From: Pseudomonadota bacterium
Lineage (GTDB): Bacteria > Desulfobacterota > Desulfobacteria > Desulfobacterales > Desulfatibacillaceae
Length of the DNA stretch: 32,532 bases
Reading direction: 5' to 3'
NCBI GenBank assembly: GCA_018829095.1
Contig: JAHJUF010000050.1
Location: 1 to 32,532 of the forward strand
Shown here: positions 23,889-32,404 of the stretch, in pieces
Layout of the letters: every line of letters begins with the position of its first letter
Position numbering within the stretch: the first letter of the stretch is position 1
Program-made: the position numbers and the translations under genes
Notes under the pieces: model-generated
The model's input: the letters and a program-made list of their open reading frames with translations, nothing else
Databases searched by the model: none
What the model was told of the DNA's origin: nothing

Positions 23889-24226
23889 CCTCTCCTCCTC
23901 TTGGATTGTAGGCGGCGTAAACGGGTTCCGGAATTCAACGATGGTGGAGGAATCCGGGAGGGCCTTTCTACCGTCAGCGGTCCTTTCCCAAAATAAAATA
24001 GTCTAAAAAAAATCGACTACAGGGTCAAGATTTCTCTCTCGACCGTTTTCTCATCTAACTAGAACAGTTAGGAACTATATATTTACTGAGTTGGCTAAAA
24101 AAAAGTAAAGACCCCCTTGACACCCATGACGCGGTGCGTCATATTGGGGGTCGGAAAATGGGCGAGGAGGATGTCCTTACGGAAGAACGTTTCATACCGA
24201 CCAACCGAGAAAGAGGAGGATGAACC
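23889..24226. other. AT-rich divergent region between pgpA and the phasin-like gene
   Basis: 338 bases without a gene. The middle (about 23985-24115) is AT-rich, with an inverted repeat CTAACT-N5-AGTTAG (24055-24071). An A8 tract (24097-24104) could act as an UP element for the phasin promoter. The promoter with its internal operator-like dyad lies at 24117-24145. Confidence 0.55.
24117..24145 (+). promoter_or_regulatory. Phasin promoter with operator between -35 and -10
   Basis: TTGACA (24117-24122) is a perfect -35. CATATT (24140-24145) is a 4/6 -10 at 17-nt spacing. The spacer is filled by the perfect dyad ATGACGC-GGT-GCGTCAT (24126-24142), whose right arm runs into the -10. This layout is typical of repression by a TetR-type dimer. 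An outer GACCCCC/GGGGGTC pair (24110-24116 and 24146-24152) extends the symmetry. A start near 24152 gives a 75-nt untranslated region. Confidence 0.65.
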
Positions 24227-24967
24227 ATGGCTACCGCGAAAACCAAAATGACCGAGGAAGTGACTGCCGCCGACTTCTACGTAGTGCGCACCTTCCGCAA
24301 AATGGCGGACAACTGGAACACGACCTTGAACGACTGCAACGAAAAATTCGTGAAAAAGGGCGTGGAAAAGGGAAAGGAACTCGTGGATGAGTTCCGGAAG
24401 AACACCGAGGAAGCCTTTGACGGCATGCTGAACGACAGCAAAAAGGTGATGGCCATGATCCCCATGCTGGAGTCCATCACTCCCAAGGTGGAGGAGGACA
24501 AAACCGAGTTCTACCTGGCCCAGGCCATCAAGAAAGCCCGTGAAAGCGCCACCACCACGATCCGCGGCTACAGCCAGGTGACCATCACGGCCCTGAACCA
24601 GTACAAGGACACCACGGTTTCAGCCGTGAAGAACTACCGCGAGACCGGAAACGCCATTTACAAGGACACCAACGAGAACCTGCGCAAGGCCCTGGCCAAC
24701 GGCCGCGGCGTGGCCTCCGGTGTGGCCAAGGGTGCCCGGGAAGCCGTGAACGGATTGGCCGAGGACAGCAAGAAGTTGGTGGCCCAGGCCGGCACGACCC
24801 TCACCACGACTCAGGGGGCCGTGAGTGCCCGGATCGAGAGCGTGATGGACGCCGGATTTGCCAAGCTCACGGAAAAACTCGACCTTCCCACCAAGAAGGA
24901 CATCAAGAAGCTCACCAAGCTCATGGAGGAGTTCAACAAGAAGATAGACACTCTCCAGAAGGCCTAG
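24227..24967 (+). CDS. Phasin-like granule-associated protein
   Basis: A 246-residue protein, almost entirely predicted amphipathic helix, Lys-, Ala- and Thr-rich, with no signal peptide or membrane span. It begins with a helix of the phasin type (TAADFYVVRTFRKMADNW). The C-terminus LDLPTKKDIKKLTKLMEEFNKKI is the LPT-(R/K)-xD-(I/V)-xxL coiled-coil motif of PHA granule-associated proteins. Phasins coat polyhydroxyalkanoate granules in the cytoplasm. The ribosome binding site is very strong (AGAGGAGG) and the promoter well formed, so it is probably abundant. A more general helical storage or stress protein is possible. No PHA synthase is in the window. Confidence 0.65.
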   Translation: MATAKTKMTEEVTAADFYVVRTFRKMADNWNTTLNDCNEKFVKKGVEKGKELVDEFRKNTEEAFDGMLNDSKKVMAMIPMLESITPKVEEDKTEFYLAQAIKKARESATTTIRGYSQVTITALNQYKDTTVSAVKNYRETGNAIYKDTNENLRKALANGRGVASGVAKGAREAVNGLAEDSKKLVAQAGTTLTTTQGAVSARIESVMDAGFAKLTEKLDLPTKKDIKKLTKLMEEFNKKIDTLQKA

Positions 24968-25035
24968 CGCAGAAATGCAAAGAATCCTTTTCCGGGCCGG
25001 TGCCTTACAAAAAGGGCCGGCCGGAAAGACCACCC

Positions 25036-25075
25036 AAACAAAAGCGCCCCCTTTCGGGGGCGCTTTTGTTTTTCC
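25036..25075. terminator. Bidirectional terminator after the phasin-like gene
   Basis: AAACAAAAGCGCCCCC (25036-25051) pairs perfectly with GGGGGCGCTTTTGTTT (25056-25071) around a TTTC loop. The 16-bp stem is flanked by A and T tracts. It separates the phasin-like gene from the convergent epimerase gene. Confidence 0.92.
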
Positions 25076-25098
25076 AGGCCTCCTCGGGGACCGATCCC

Positions 25099-26079
25099 CT
25101 ACCCCATCTCCTCCCGGGCAACACGGATGACTTCGGAGAGAATGGTGTCCAGATCCGTCCGGGGCACAAAACCCGTCAGGGCCAGAATCTTGGAGATATC
25201 CGGCACCCGGCGCTGCATGTCCTCGAAATCCGCAGGGAAAGCATCCTCGTAGGGGATGATGCGGATTTCGGAGGACGAACCCGAGGCCCGGATGATGCGC
25301 TCAGCCAGGTCCCGAATGGAAATTTCCTCCGTACCCCCCACATTGAAGATATCCCCCAGGGCCTCCGGATGATCCACGAGGCCCATCAGGGCCTCCACCA
25401 CGTCCTTGACGTAAGTAAAGGTTCGGGTCTGAGAGCCGTCGCCGTACACGGTCAAGGGTTCGTTCGCCAAGGCCTGGGATACCAGGCGGGGAATGACCAT
25501 GCCGTAGGCCCCGGTCTGGCGAGGGCCCACGGTGTTGAACAGGCGGGCCGTCACCACCTCCAGGCCCCGGTTCCGGTGGTAGGCCAGAGCCGTGAACTCG
25601 TCCATGAGTTTGGAGGCCGCGTAGCTCCACCGGAACTTGCTGGTGGGACCGTAGATGATGTTGTCCGTTTCCGTCAGCGGCGCGTGGAGGTGCTTGCCGT
25701 AGACCTCGGAGGACGAGGCGATGAGCACCCTCTTCTTGAACCGGGCGCACTCGGCCAACACCGCGTCCGTGCCCTGGATGTTGATGCGGATGGAATGGAG
25801 GGGGTTTTCCAGGATGTAGCGCACCCCTACGGCGGCAGCCATGTGGAACACCACGTCGCAGATCCCCACCAATTCCAGAAGCGCGTCCGGATTCAGGATG
25901 GTGTCATGATGGAAAAAAAGGCGGCCGGACAGGTCCGGATTTTCCTGGAGCGGACGAATATTGTCCAGGCTTCCCGTGGACAGGTCGTCCAGGATGTAGA
26001 CCTCGTCTCCCCGCTCCAGACAGGCCTGGGCCAGGTGAGAACCGATGAAGCCGGCGCCTCCGGTGATCAAAACCCGCAT
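25099..26079 (-). CDS. NAD-dependent epimerase/dehydratase (extended SDR)
   Basis: A 326-residue extended SDR. It has NAD loop GGAGFIG near residue 7, SSSEVYG before the active site, Tyr153-xxx-Lys157 in SYAASKL, and a sugar-nucleotide region (TARLFNTVGPRQTG, then [15 protein letters not shown]). It belongs to the nucleotide-sugar 4-epimerase/4,6-dehydratase group; the exact substrate cannot be told. An in-frame ATG at 26145 would overlap the upstream gene. The ATG at 26079 has GGGAGG directly before it and starts the Rossmann fold. It lies 23 nt after the SDR at 26103-27110, in one transcription unit. Confidence 0.87.
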   Translation of the reverse strand: MRVLITGGAGFIGSHLAQACLERGDEVYILDDLSTGSLDNIRPLQENPDLSGRLFFHHDTILNPDALLELVGICDVVFHMAAAVGVRYILENPLHSIRINIQGTDAVLAECARFKKRVLIASSSEVYGKHLHAPLTETDNIIYGPTSKFRWSYAASKLMDEFTALAYHRNRGLEVVTARLFNTVGPRQTGAYGMVIPRLVSQALANEPLTVYGDGSQTRTFTYVKDVVEALMGLVDHPEALGDIFNVGGTEEISIRDLAERIIRASGSSSEIRIIPYEDAFPADFEDMQRRVPDISKILALTGFVPRTDLDTILSEVIRVAREEMG

Positions 26080-26102
26080 GGGTCCCTCCCTGATGCCTTG
26101 GA

Positions 26103-27110
26103 TCATTTGCCCTTGATGATGGAAAGGTCCTGGGTCCCCAGCCATTCCATGGTTCGGGCGAACCCTTCCCTGTAGGAAACCGCTGGTTTCCAGCCGAGTT
26201 CCCTTTCGGCCTTTTCAATGGAAAACCGCAGCCTGGAACCCAGGTTCTTCACCACGTAGGTGGTGAGCAGCGGACGGTTTTTGATACCCAGTACCTTCCA
26301 GGCCAGTTCCATAACCCGGGCGGCGGCCATTGCCAGCCCGAAAGGGATGTGCAGGCTGGGCGGTTTGGCCTCGATTTCTCGGGCGATGGCCCCGCAAAAT
26401 TCCTGGAGAGTGGTGGATTCCCCGTCGTGAACGAGGTATCCCCGGCCCACGGCACGGTCGTCCTCGGCCATGAGGAAGAGGATATCCACCAAGTTGTCCA
26501 CGTAAGTGGGCCACACCAGGACATCCCTGCGCCAGAACACCATCTCGCGGTTGGCGATGGCGTCGGCCAGATGGGGAACGAAAGTCTTGTCTCCGGGGCC
26601 GTACACCCAACAAGGATAGGCCATGGTGGTGGGAAGCCCCTGCTCCCGGTGAGCCTCCCACACCGCATCCTCAGCCCGGATCTTGTGGTCCGGGTACGGC
26701 TCGCCCCAAGGTTGCCGGGGATGGTCCTCGGCAATCACCCCGGACTCGTCCAGACCGAACACATCGTTGGTGGACAGGTAAACCAGCCGGGAAACCCCGG
26801 CCTCCACCGCCGCGCGGCAGACGTTTTTGGTGCCTCCTACCGTGACATTTTCAAACAGGCTTTTGGGTGCCCAGTCCGAAACCACGGCCGCGCAGTGAAA
26901 GATGACATCCACCCCATGAGTTGCCTGGGCGACAGCCTCGGGATCGCAGATGTCCCCGGCCACGGTTTGGATACCCTTCTTCTCCAGGGCAGGCGCTCCC
27001 GGGTCCCCGGGCAGGTGAAAGGCCCGGACTTCGAGGCCCTGTTCCAGACACCTTTCCACGATACGACCGCCGATGAAACCCGTTGCCCCGGTCACCAGCA
27101 CTTTCTTCAT
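26103..27110 (-). CDS. Extended SDR, 3-beta-HSD/dihydroflavonol-reductase-like
   Basis: A 335-residue protein with NAD(P) loop GATGFIG (8-14), YLSTNDVFG, and catalytic Tyr139-xxx-Lys143 in YPDHK. The body resembles the 3-beta-hydroxysteroid dehydrogenase / dihydroflavonol reductase branch (AMAYPCWVYGPGDKTFV; LVWPTYVDNLVDILFLMAED). Members act on sugars, sterols or polyketide-like alcohols, so the substrate is unknown. AGGGGG precedes the ATG. It is the first gene of a two-gene unit with the epimerase at 25099-26079 and follows a terminator at 27222-27250. Confidence 0.83.
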   Translation of the reverse strand: MKKVLVTGATGFIGGRIVERCLEQGLEVRAFHLPGDPGAPALEKKGIQTVAGDICDPEAVAQATHGVDVIFHCAAVVSDWAPKSLFENVTVGGTKNVCRAAVEAGVSRLVYLSTNDVFGLDESGVIAEDHPRQPWGEPYPDHKIRAEDAVWEAHREQGLPTTMAYPCWVYGPGDKTFVPHLADAIANREMVFWRRDVLVWPTYVDNLVDILFLMAEDDRAVGRGYLVHDGESTTLQEFCGAIAREIEAKPPSLHIPFGLAMAAARVMELAWKVLGIKNRPLLTTYVVKNLGSRLRFSIEKAERELGWKPAVSYREGFARTMEWLGTQDLSIIKGK

Positions 27111-27221
27111 GAATTCCCCCTGGAACGTTCACTGCGACGCATGATTTCAAAAGGTTAAAAAACCCATGGATTACACAGCGCCCGCAGATAAAAGGATTCC
27201 TGGTTCCCCGGCCATTTGCTG

Positions 27222-27250
27222 AAAAAACGGCGACCAGGCGTTCCGGCGCC
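27222..27250 (-). terminator. Intrinsic terminator after the His-rich small protein gene
   Basis: On the minus strand GGCGCCGG-AACG-CCTGGTCGCC forms an imperfect stem of about 8 pairs (two bulged T), followed by G and six T (27227-27222). It lies just downstream of the stop codon at 27260. Confidence 0.6.
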
Positions 27251-27259
27251 AGCCGAACC

Positions 27260-27535
27260 TCAAGCCTTATTTCCCCGCAATAGGCCCAAGGCCTTTTCCA
27301 TCTTTTCATTGATGGCGACATTGTCCCGGGCCGCCTCCTCCAGGGCCTGTGCCACCCCATCCAGGCCCTCGGCACGGGCCCGGCCGGCCCAGGTGCGGTA
27401 GTTCTCTGCGTGGTCCTCGTTGTGGCGGACCCAGTGATCCAAAAGCTTTTCCAGCTTACCGGAAAGGGAAAGCTCGGCGGTTTGCTCTTCCTGATGATGG
27501 TGGTGGTGCCCATTTTCGGAATGGTGATGGCTCAT
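27260..27535 (-). CDS. Small His-rich protein (possible metal-binding, DUF8180-like)
   Basis: A 91-residue protein. Its first 15 residues carry eight His (MSHHHSENGHHHHHQ), a likely Ni/Zn/Co-binding tail. The rest is helical: LSLSGKLEKLLDHWVRHNEDH, then NYRTWAGRARAEGLDGVAQAL and a final helix. I recognise this pattern (K-LLxHWxxHNxxHAxxYRxW) from small proteins of anaerobic bacteria annotated as a domain of unknown function. A role in metal storage or delivery is inferred from the His tail only. A modest ribosome binding site (AAGGGAT) precedes the ATG. It stands between the restriction locus and the SDR pair, with its own terminator. Confidence 0.75.
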   Translation of the reverse strand: MSHHHSENGHHHHHQEEQTAELSLSGKLEKLLDHWVRHNEDHAENYRTWAGRARAEGLDGVAQALEEAARDNVAINEKMEKALGLLRGNKA

Positions 27536-27639
27536 GGCGATCCCTTTTCTTGCCGGTTGAATCCAGGCAGATTACCCCCGGCGGGCCGGATTTGCAATGC
27601 GAGAAAATGGACACAAAAATCCGTAGCATAAACAGCGTA

Positions 27640-30600
27640 TTAGCTTGAAGCCAGTAGGAATTCTTCTAGACCTGCCTTATTTAATAGTTTCTCGATATAC
27701 GTTGTCTTATCGTCCCATTGGAAGAGGACATTGTGCTGTTCAAACTGTTTCTTGTCCAGACCTTCCTCCCACCATGCTATTTGCTGGAAAGGCGTTCTGG
27801 AGACGATAAAGGAATCCAGCACCACGCCAGGATCACCCAGGCGGCTTTCCAATTCCTTGATGGTTTGGGAAAAGCGGATTTTGGGGTCGTTCAGGCCATC
27901 CACGTTTCGCAGGCCCTTGGGATCAATGAAGTTGATCCGTTGGGAGCCATTGGCGACAAGCCACAAAATGAAGTCCGGATAGAAGTTGCCCGCCTCAAAA
28001 AAGCCGATGCCACGGCCACGGGACATGTTGCGCAAAAGGTAAAGCTCCTTTTTCTCGAATTTCGGTTTGTTGCTCTCGTAGTATTTTCGCAGGTCTATGA
28101 CAAAATCCCGTTCCCCTTCATTTAGCACCACAGGCTTAACATCAATAAGATCGTTATTCACATACAGAAGCGGCTGATACAGGTGCTGACCGAACATTAT
28201 AGAATGAAATCCATGGAACTCGACATCTGTTAACGTACCGCTCTGAATCATGTTTTTCAGGGCATTAAGGCTTGAGATAATTGCCTCTCTGGATTTCTCT
28301 ATGTAGCATCGATATTCATCAATAAAATTTGGATCGTTTTCATCCAATTCGCGGTATTCCAAATGCTTGTTCTCGTATTCGGCCCTCTTGTGATTGTAGT
28401 AACGGTCACAATACTTTTTTAGCAGCGAGACAGCAATTTCATGCCATTGCCTGACCTGTTCGAATGTTCGCAGCTCCATTTCTTCCTCTGGTATCTGGAG
28501 ACGGTACCAATCGCGGCTTTTTAGAAGAGCGGCTATTTCCTCCCTGGACAGGTTCAGATTGTATAGATTTTTCTCGTATTTGAACTCCTGCATGGCAAAG
28601 TAAATGGCATCCATATCCATGAAGGCCAAGTGCTTTTCTTCTATCCAGTTATTCTTTTTTTGGGCTTGCTGAGGCATCATCTGCCCCTTGCCGCTAACCA
28701 TGGCCTGAATTTTTGGATACCAGTCCAGCACTATCGGGTATTTCTTGAGATGGTCGTCTGGCAAGCCAAGGGTGGGCTTGGGGCCTTGCCTCTTGAAATC
28801 CACGCCTTCTTTCAAGCGGACGGTCTTGAGCTTTTGGGTGCCCAGGTTCTTGATCACCGGCAGCACGATTTCGATGCGGTCCTCGTTGGACGGCAGGCCC
28901 TCATCCTCCAGGTACTCCTTGAACTGGCGCATATAATCGGCCCGGACGCCGAAAATGTTCAAGGTCTCCAGCTTATCGATGTCGCTGGGTGCTGACCTGC
29001 CCAAGGCTTCCCGGGTACGCTTGAGGCAAAAATCCTTTCCCTTGAGCCTCACCCCCCGCCCAAAAAGCTGGATGATCTGAGCTCCCTCTTTCTTGCCGAT
29101 GTTCATCAAGCCCATGGTGGAAACCCGCCAACTGGACCAACCCTCGGAAAATTTCTTGGAACCGACCAAAAGGTTTACCCTGGAGGTCCTGTCGTTCAAC
29201 CCACGGAACAGGGAACCGGAAAACTCCCGATCCCCCACCACGAGTTCCCTCTGTTCCTCGCAAAGCTTACAAAGCTTGGGAGCATCACCCACGTTGATGA
29301 CTCCGAAGGGTTCATTGTCCCCCAGGCGCAGGGCAATTTCCCCATCCGAACCCTTGAGGTTTTCCACGTGCAGGGCCGCTGGATTCTTGGCGTTAAAAAG
29401 AACCGCAAAAACATCCTCAAGCAGCTTTTCGGGGTCCATGCGGGTCTTTACAAGATAGGAAAAAGCCGTGGAGAACAGGTCGTTTCCTCTTGCATCCAGC
29501 AACCCGGAATCTCCGGCAAGGAATCTTTCGATCAGGGTGAGAACTTCTTCCCGGTTCCTGGGGGCACTGAAATGGGCCAGAAACAGGAGGATGTCCACCA
29601 CGTCGGAAACCTCCCGCCCGCCTTCTGTCCGCACGGCCGTGACTTTGCCTCCCACGAAAATCCACAAGGGTTTTTCCAGGAGAAACGGCGCGTATTCCCG
29701 CTCCTTGTCCTGAAAAAGCTTCTGCTGCTGGTAAAAGGCCAACAGGCAAGCCATGAGATATCGTTGCCTGTAATTATTGGCGTCTTCCTGCAAGTTCAGA
29801 ATCCGGTAATCCTTGCCGTACCCGTCCCCATAAAAGTATTTGTAGGAGTAATCGAACAGGATGCTCTTGGCGTAGGTCTGTTCCAGGTCTTTGTTGCCGG
29901 ATGCCTTTATGGCCTGTCCGAAGGTGGCGGAGTATTCAAAGGAAAACCCCACCTCGCAAAGATCATTTCGCCTATCCATCCACACGCCGGTTTCCTTGCC
30001 CGCCGTCCCCCGGTGCCCCTCGTCCACCAGGACCAGGTTGTTGCCCTCAAAGGCTTTTACGTCCACCGTCTTTTCGCCTGACTGTTCCCGCAGCTTGTGG
30101 ATGTCTATGATCTGGATGTTGTTGGTGGTGAATAGGCCGCCGCCGTCCTTTTGGAAAAGTTCCGCCGGGATGCCGGAAAGGGCGAACTCCTCCTCATGCT
30201 GGCGGCTCAATCCCTCGTTCGGGGTCAGAAGGATGATGCGGTTCAGCTCCCTTTCCCGTCCGTGGAGGGCAAGGTAATACCGGTACTGGAGAATGTTCAC
30301 GTGCATCAACAGGGTCTTGCCGGACCCCGTGGCCATCCAGAAGGCCACCTTGTTTAGCTCCTTCTGGGTGAAGGGTTCCACCTGGTCCCGGGGTTCCTTG
30401 TCCTGGTTGAATTCCTCCACATGCAGGTTCAGGGCATGAAGCAGCTTTTCCGGGTTGCGGAAGTACCGGTCCAGATAGATTTCCGCGAACAGGAGGGCCA
30501 GGTACTGGAAATACTTGGGATAGAGGGTGTGCCCGAAATGGTTGCGTTTTTCCGTGATTCGCTTCCAATGGCGGACGATGTTGTCGTCATAGCCCAGGAG

Positions 30601-30837
30601 CAGGTCACGGGGGAGTTCCTTCCGGTCAAAAAGCCGGGCGATCAGGACCTGATGAAAGCGGCTTACGTTGTTTTCCGCAAAGCCTTCCAGTTCCGGGATG
30701 GTGATCCCGTCGGCAAGCTCTTCCAGGCTGTTGACCTCGAACAGGGAAAGCATCCACTGGTGGAGGACCAGCTTCTTGTCGAATTTCAGGGGCGGGGCCT
30801 GGTTCCTGGTCCGGCCGCCTTGTGTTCTGGGGGGCAT
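27640..30837 (-). CDS. res: Type III restriction enzyme, Res subunit (helicase-nuclease)
   Basis: A 1,065-residue SF2 helicase with C-terminal nuclease. Walker A is ATGSGKT near residue 169, motif II is LVLVDEGH (DEGH rather than DEAH), and motif III is EYSATF. The later helicase motifs are KKFSEGWSSWRV and QLFGRGVRLKG. The PD-(D/E)xK nuclease is near residue 960 (YPDFILWL, then NFIDPKG). Type III Res acts with Mod to translocate and cut DNA between two unmethylated head-to-head sites. It starts 10 nt after mod. The C-terminal third (27640 to about 28640) is clearly more AT-rich than the helicase part. All catalytic motifs are intact, so the subunit looks functional even though mod does not. 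Confidence 0.9.
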   Translation of the reverse strand: MPPRTQGGRTRNQAPPLKFDKKLVLHQWMLSLFEVNSLEELADGITIPELEGFAENNVSRFHQVLIARLFDRKELPRDLLLGYDDNIVRHWKRITEKRNHFGHTLYPKYFQYLALLFAEIYLDRYFRNPEKLLHALNLHVEEFNQDKEPRDQVEPFTQKELNKVAFWMATGSGKTLLMHVNILQYRYYLALHGRERELNRIILLTPNEGLSRQHEEEFALSGIPAELFQKDGGGLFTTNNIQIIDIHKLREQSGEKTVDVKAFEGNNLVLVDEGHRGTAGKETGVWMDRRNDLCEVGFSFEYSATFGQAIKASGNKDLEQTYAKSILFDYSYKYFYGDGYGKDYRILNLQEDANNYRQRYLMACLLAFYQQQKLFQDKEREYAPFLLEKPLWIFVGGKVTAVRTEGGREVSDVVDILLFLAHFSAPRNREEVLTLIERFLAGDSGLLDARGNDLFSTAFSYLVKTRMDPEKLLEDVFAVLFNAKNPAALHVENLKGSDGEIALRLGDNEPFGVINVGDAPKLCKLCEEQRELVVGDREFSGSLFRGLNDRTSRVNLLVGSKKFSEGWSSWRVSTMGLMNIGKKEGAQIIQLFGRGVRLKGKDFCLKRTREALGRSAPSDIDKLETLNIFGVRADYMRQFKEYLEDEGLPSNEDRIEIVLPVIKNLGTQKLKTVRLKEGVDFKRQGPKPTLGLPDDHLKKYPIVLDWYPKIQAMVSGKGQMMPQQAQKKNNWIEEKHLAFMDMDAIYFAMQEFKYEKNLYNLNLSREEIAALLKSRDWYRLQIPEEEMELRTFEQVRQWHEIAVSLLKKYCDRYYNHKRAEYENKHLEYRELDENDPNFIDEYRCYIEKSREAIISSLNALKNMIQSGTLTDVEFHGFHSIMFGQHLYQPLLYVNNDLIDVKPVVLNEGERDFVIDLRKYYESNKPKFEKKELYLLRNMSRGRGIGFFEAGNFYPDFILWLVANGSQRINFIDPKGLRNVDGLNDPKIRFSQTIKELESRLGDPGVVLDSFIVSRTPFQQIAWWEEGLDKKQFEQHNVLFQWDDKTTYIEKLLNKAGLEEFLLASS

Positions 30838-30847
30838 GGCCGGTTCC

Positions 30848-32404
30848 TTAAATCACATCACGGGTGTCGAACATCAGGCGGGAAAACTCCTGCTCGATGA
30901 GGCGGACCTTCCAGGTTTGGTCTTGCCGCCGGAGGTTTTCCAGGTTGTTGTCGCCGTTGACATAGATCAGATCAAATTCCATGTCCTGGGTGTTGTATTT
31001 TTGCTTCTGGAACCATGCGTCGAGCTTGCCGGAGTCCATTTCCTTCACGTTGCGCCACAGGACCAGGACCCGCTCGCCTTGGCGATTTTCGCCTTCCACC
31101 ACCCGGACGCAGCGAAGGGTGTCCATGTGCCGGACCGTGAGGCCCAGCAGGTAATTGAAGGTTTCCACCAGGTCCACGATGGTGGGTTTGGTTTCCCCGG
31201 CGGTCCCCGTGGCGATGTGGAGCTTGCAGTTGAACGGGTCCTCGAACATCTCCACGTTCAGCAGGCTGTCCCGGGTCTCCGTGTCCAGCATGTAGGAGAG
31301 CATGTAGGATTCCCGGAAGGATTTGGAGAGGCCCAGGGCGTCGTCCAATTCCTTGGGGCGCTTGGGCGTAAGGTTCGCCAGGGCGTCTTCGTAGGATTCC
31401 AGGCGTAGGTACTTGAAGCAATGGGATATGCCTGTGCCCCGCGCCGTGGGCTTGCCGTCTTTCCAGGACTCGGAATAAACCACCTTTTGGATACGTGGTT
31501 TAAGTACCGTGTCGAAATAATCACCCATTTCCACGAGAATGTATTTTCGATTACCTTCATCCTCGCGATTGAGGCTTATAACGGCATGGCCCGTTGTTCC
31601 GGTACCGGCAAAATAGTCTAACGTTATTGAATTTGAATCTGCACCACATGCATACAGGCAATCAATTACAGCAAAAATACTTTTTGGGTATGAAAAATCA
31701 CTATTTCCACCAAGTATTTCTTTTAATACTTTGGTTCCACTTTCACTGGCGGAATATTTTGGATCACCCCACCATGTTCCGGGCAAAACACCAGATTGAT
31801 TTGGACGATATTTCCGGTATATTTGCCATGATCCATTTGCCCTTTTCGCTTCCAGCAATTCACCTTTTTCATCATTAGCTCTTTTCCATCCAAGGGCCCA
31901 AACCCGTTCTACTCCATTTTCATCTATAGGAAAAACCTCTTTACATCCAACAGGAATGCTATCGGGAACCCATGATTTATTTTCATCATTCCAATTAAAT
32001 TGTGGTATTATTATGTTTCCATTATTTTCTACATAAATGGGATAGAATAATTTTGGTCTATTTTCTCTCCAAGAGTTTGCCCCGGTAGCCCGCAAATTTG
32101 CCCAAGCAAAGAAACCAGTCGTATCATTATCTTTGTATCTCTCCATCTTTTTTTCATCTCTAGGCAATCTACCAACATTCGCCTCTTTTGAGGCCCCGAA
32201 AAAAATTGCATATTCATGATTTGGCGAAAACCCAGACGGGACAGCTCGACCTTGTGGCTTACTTCTTATGCAAGCAGTAGCAAGGTAGTTTTCATAGCCC
32301 ATGGACATGCCCATCAGTTGATGCATATATACATATTCATAATCATCAATAGTTGCACAATAAATAGATTGATTGCATAATAAATCTAATGAGTGTCTGT
32401 CCAA
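30848..32404 (-). pseudogene. mod: Type III DNA methyltransferase Mod, N-terminally truncated
   Basis: A 518-codon frame matching the later part of a beta-class type III Mod. SIYCATIDDYEYVYMHQL (residues 13-30) is the region just after the catalytic motif. The target-recognition part follows (YPIYVENNGN, FPIDENGVERVWALGW, WWGDPKYSASESGT), then the SAM-binding motif LDYFAGTGTTGHAV (262-275). In this class the DPPY catalytic motif comes before these, and it is missing. The frame begins with TTG at 32404, without a ribosome binding site, just inside a sharp base-composition change, and a stop codon lies 43 nt further upstream. Either the 5' part lies beyond an insertion or it is lost. The first 785 bases are AT-rich and the C-terminal half is GC-rich. 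Confidence 0.75.

Noticed and set aside
25000-26175. Plus-strand open frame opposite the epimerase gene
   Set aside because: It starts inside the terminator region and mirrors a complete SDR on the minus strand.
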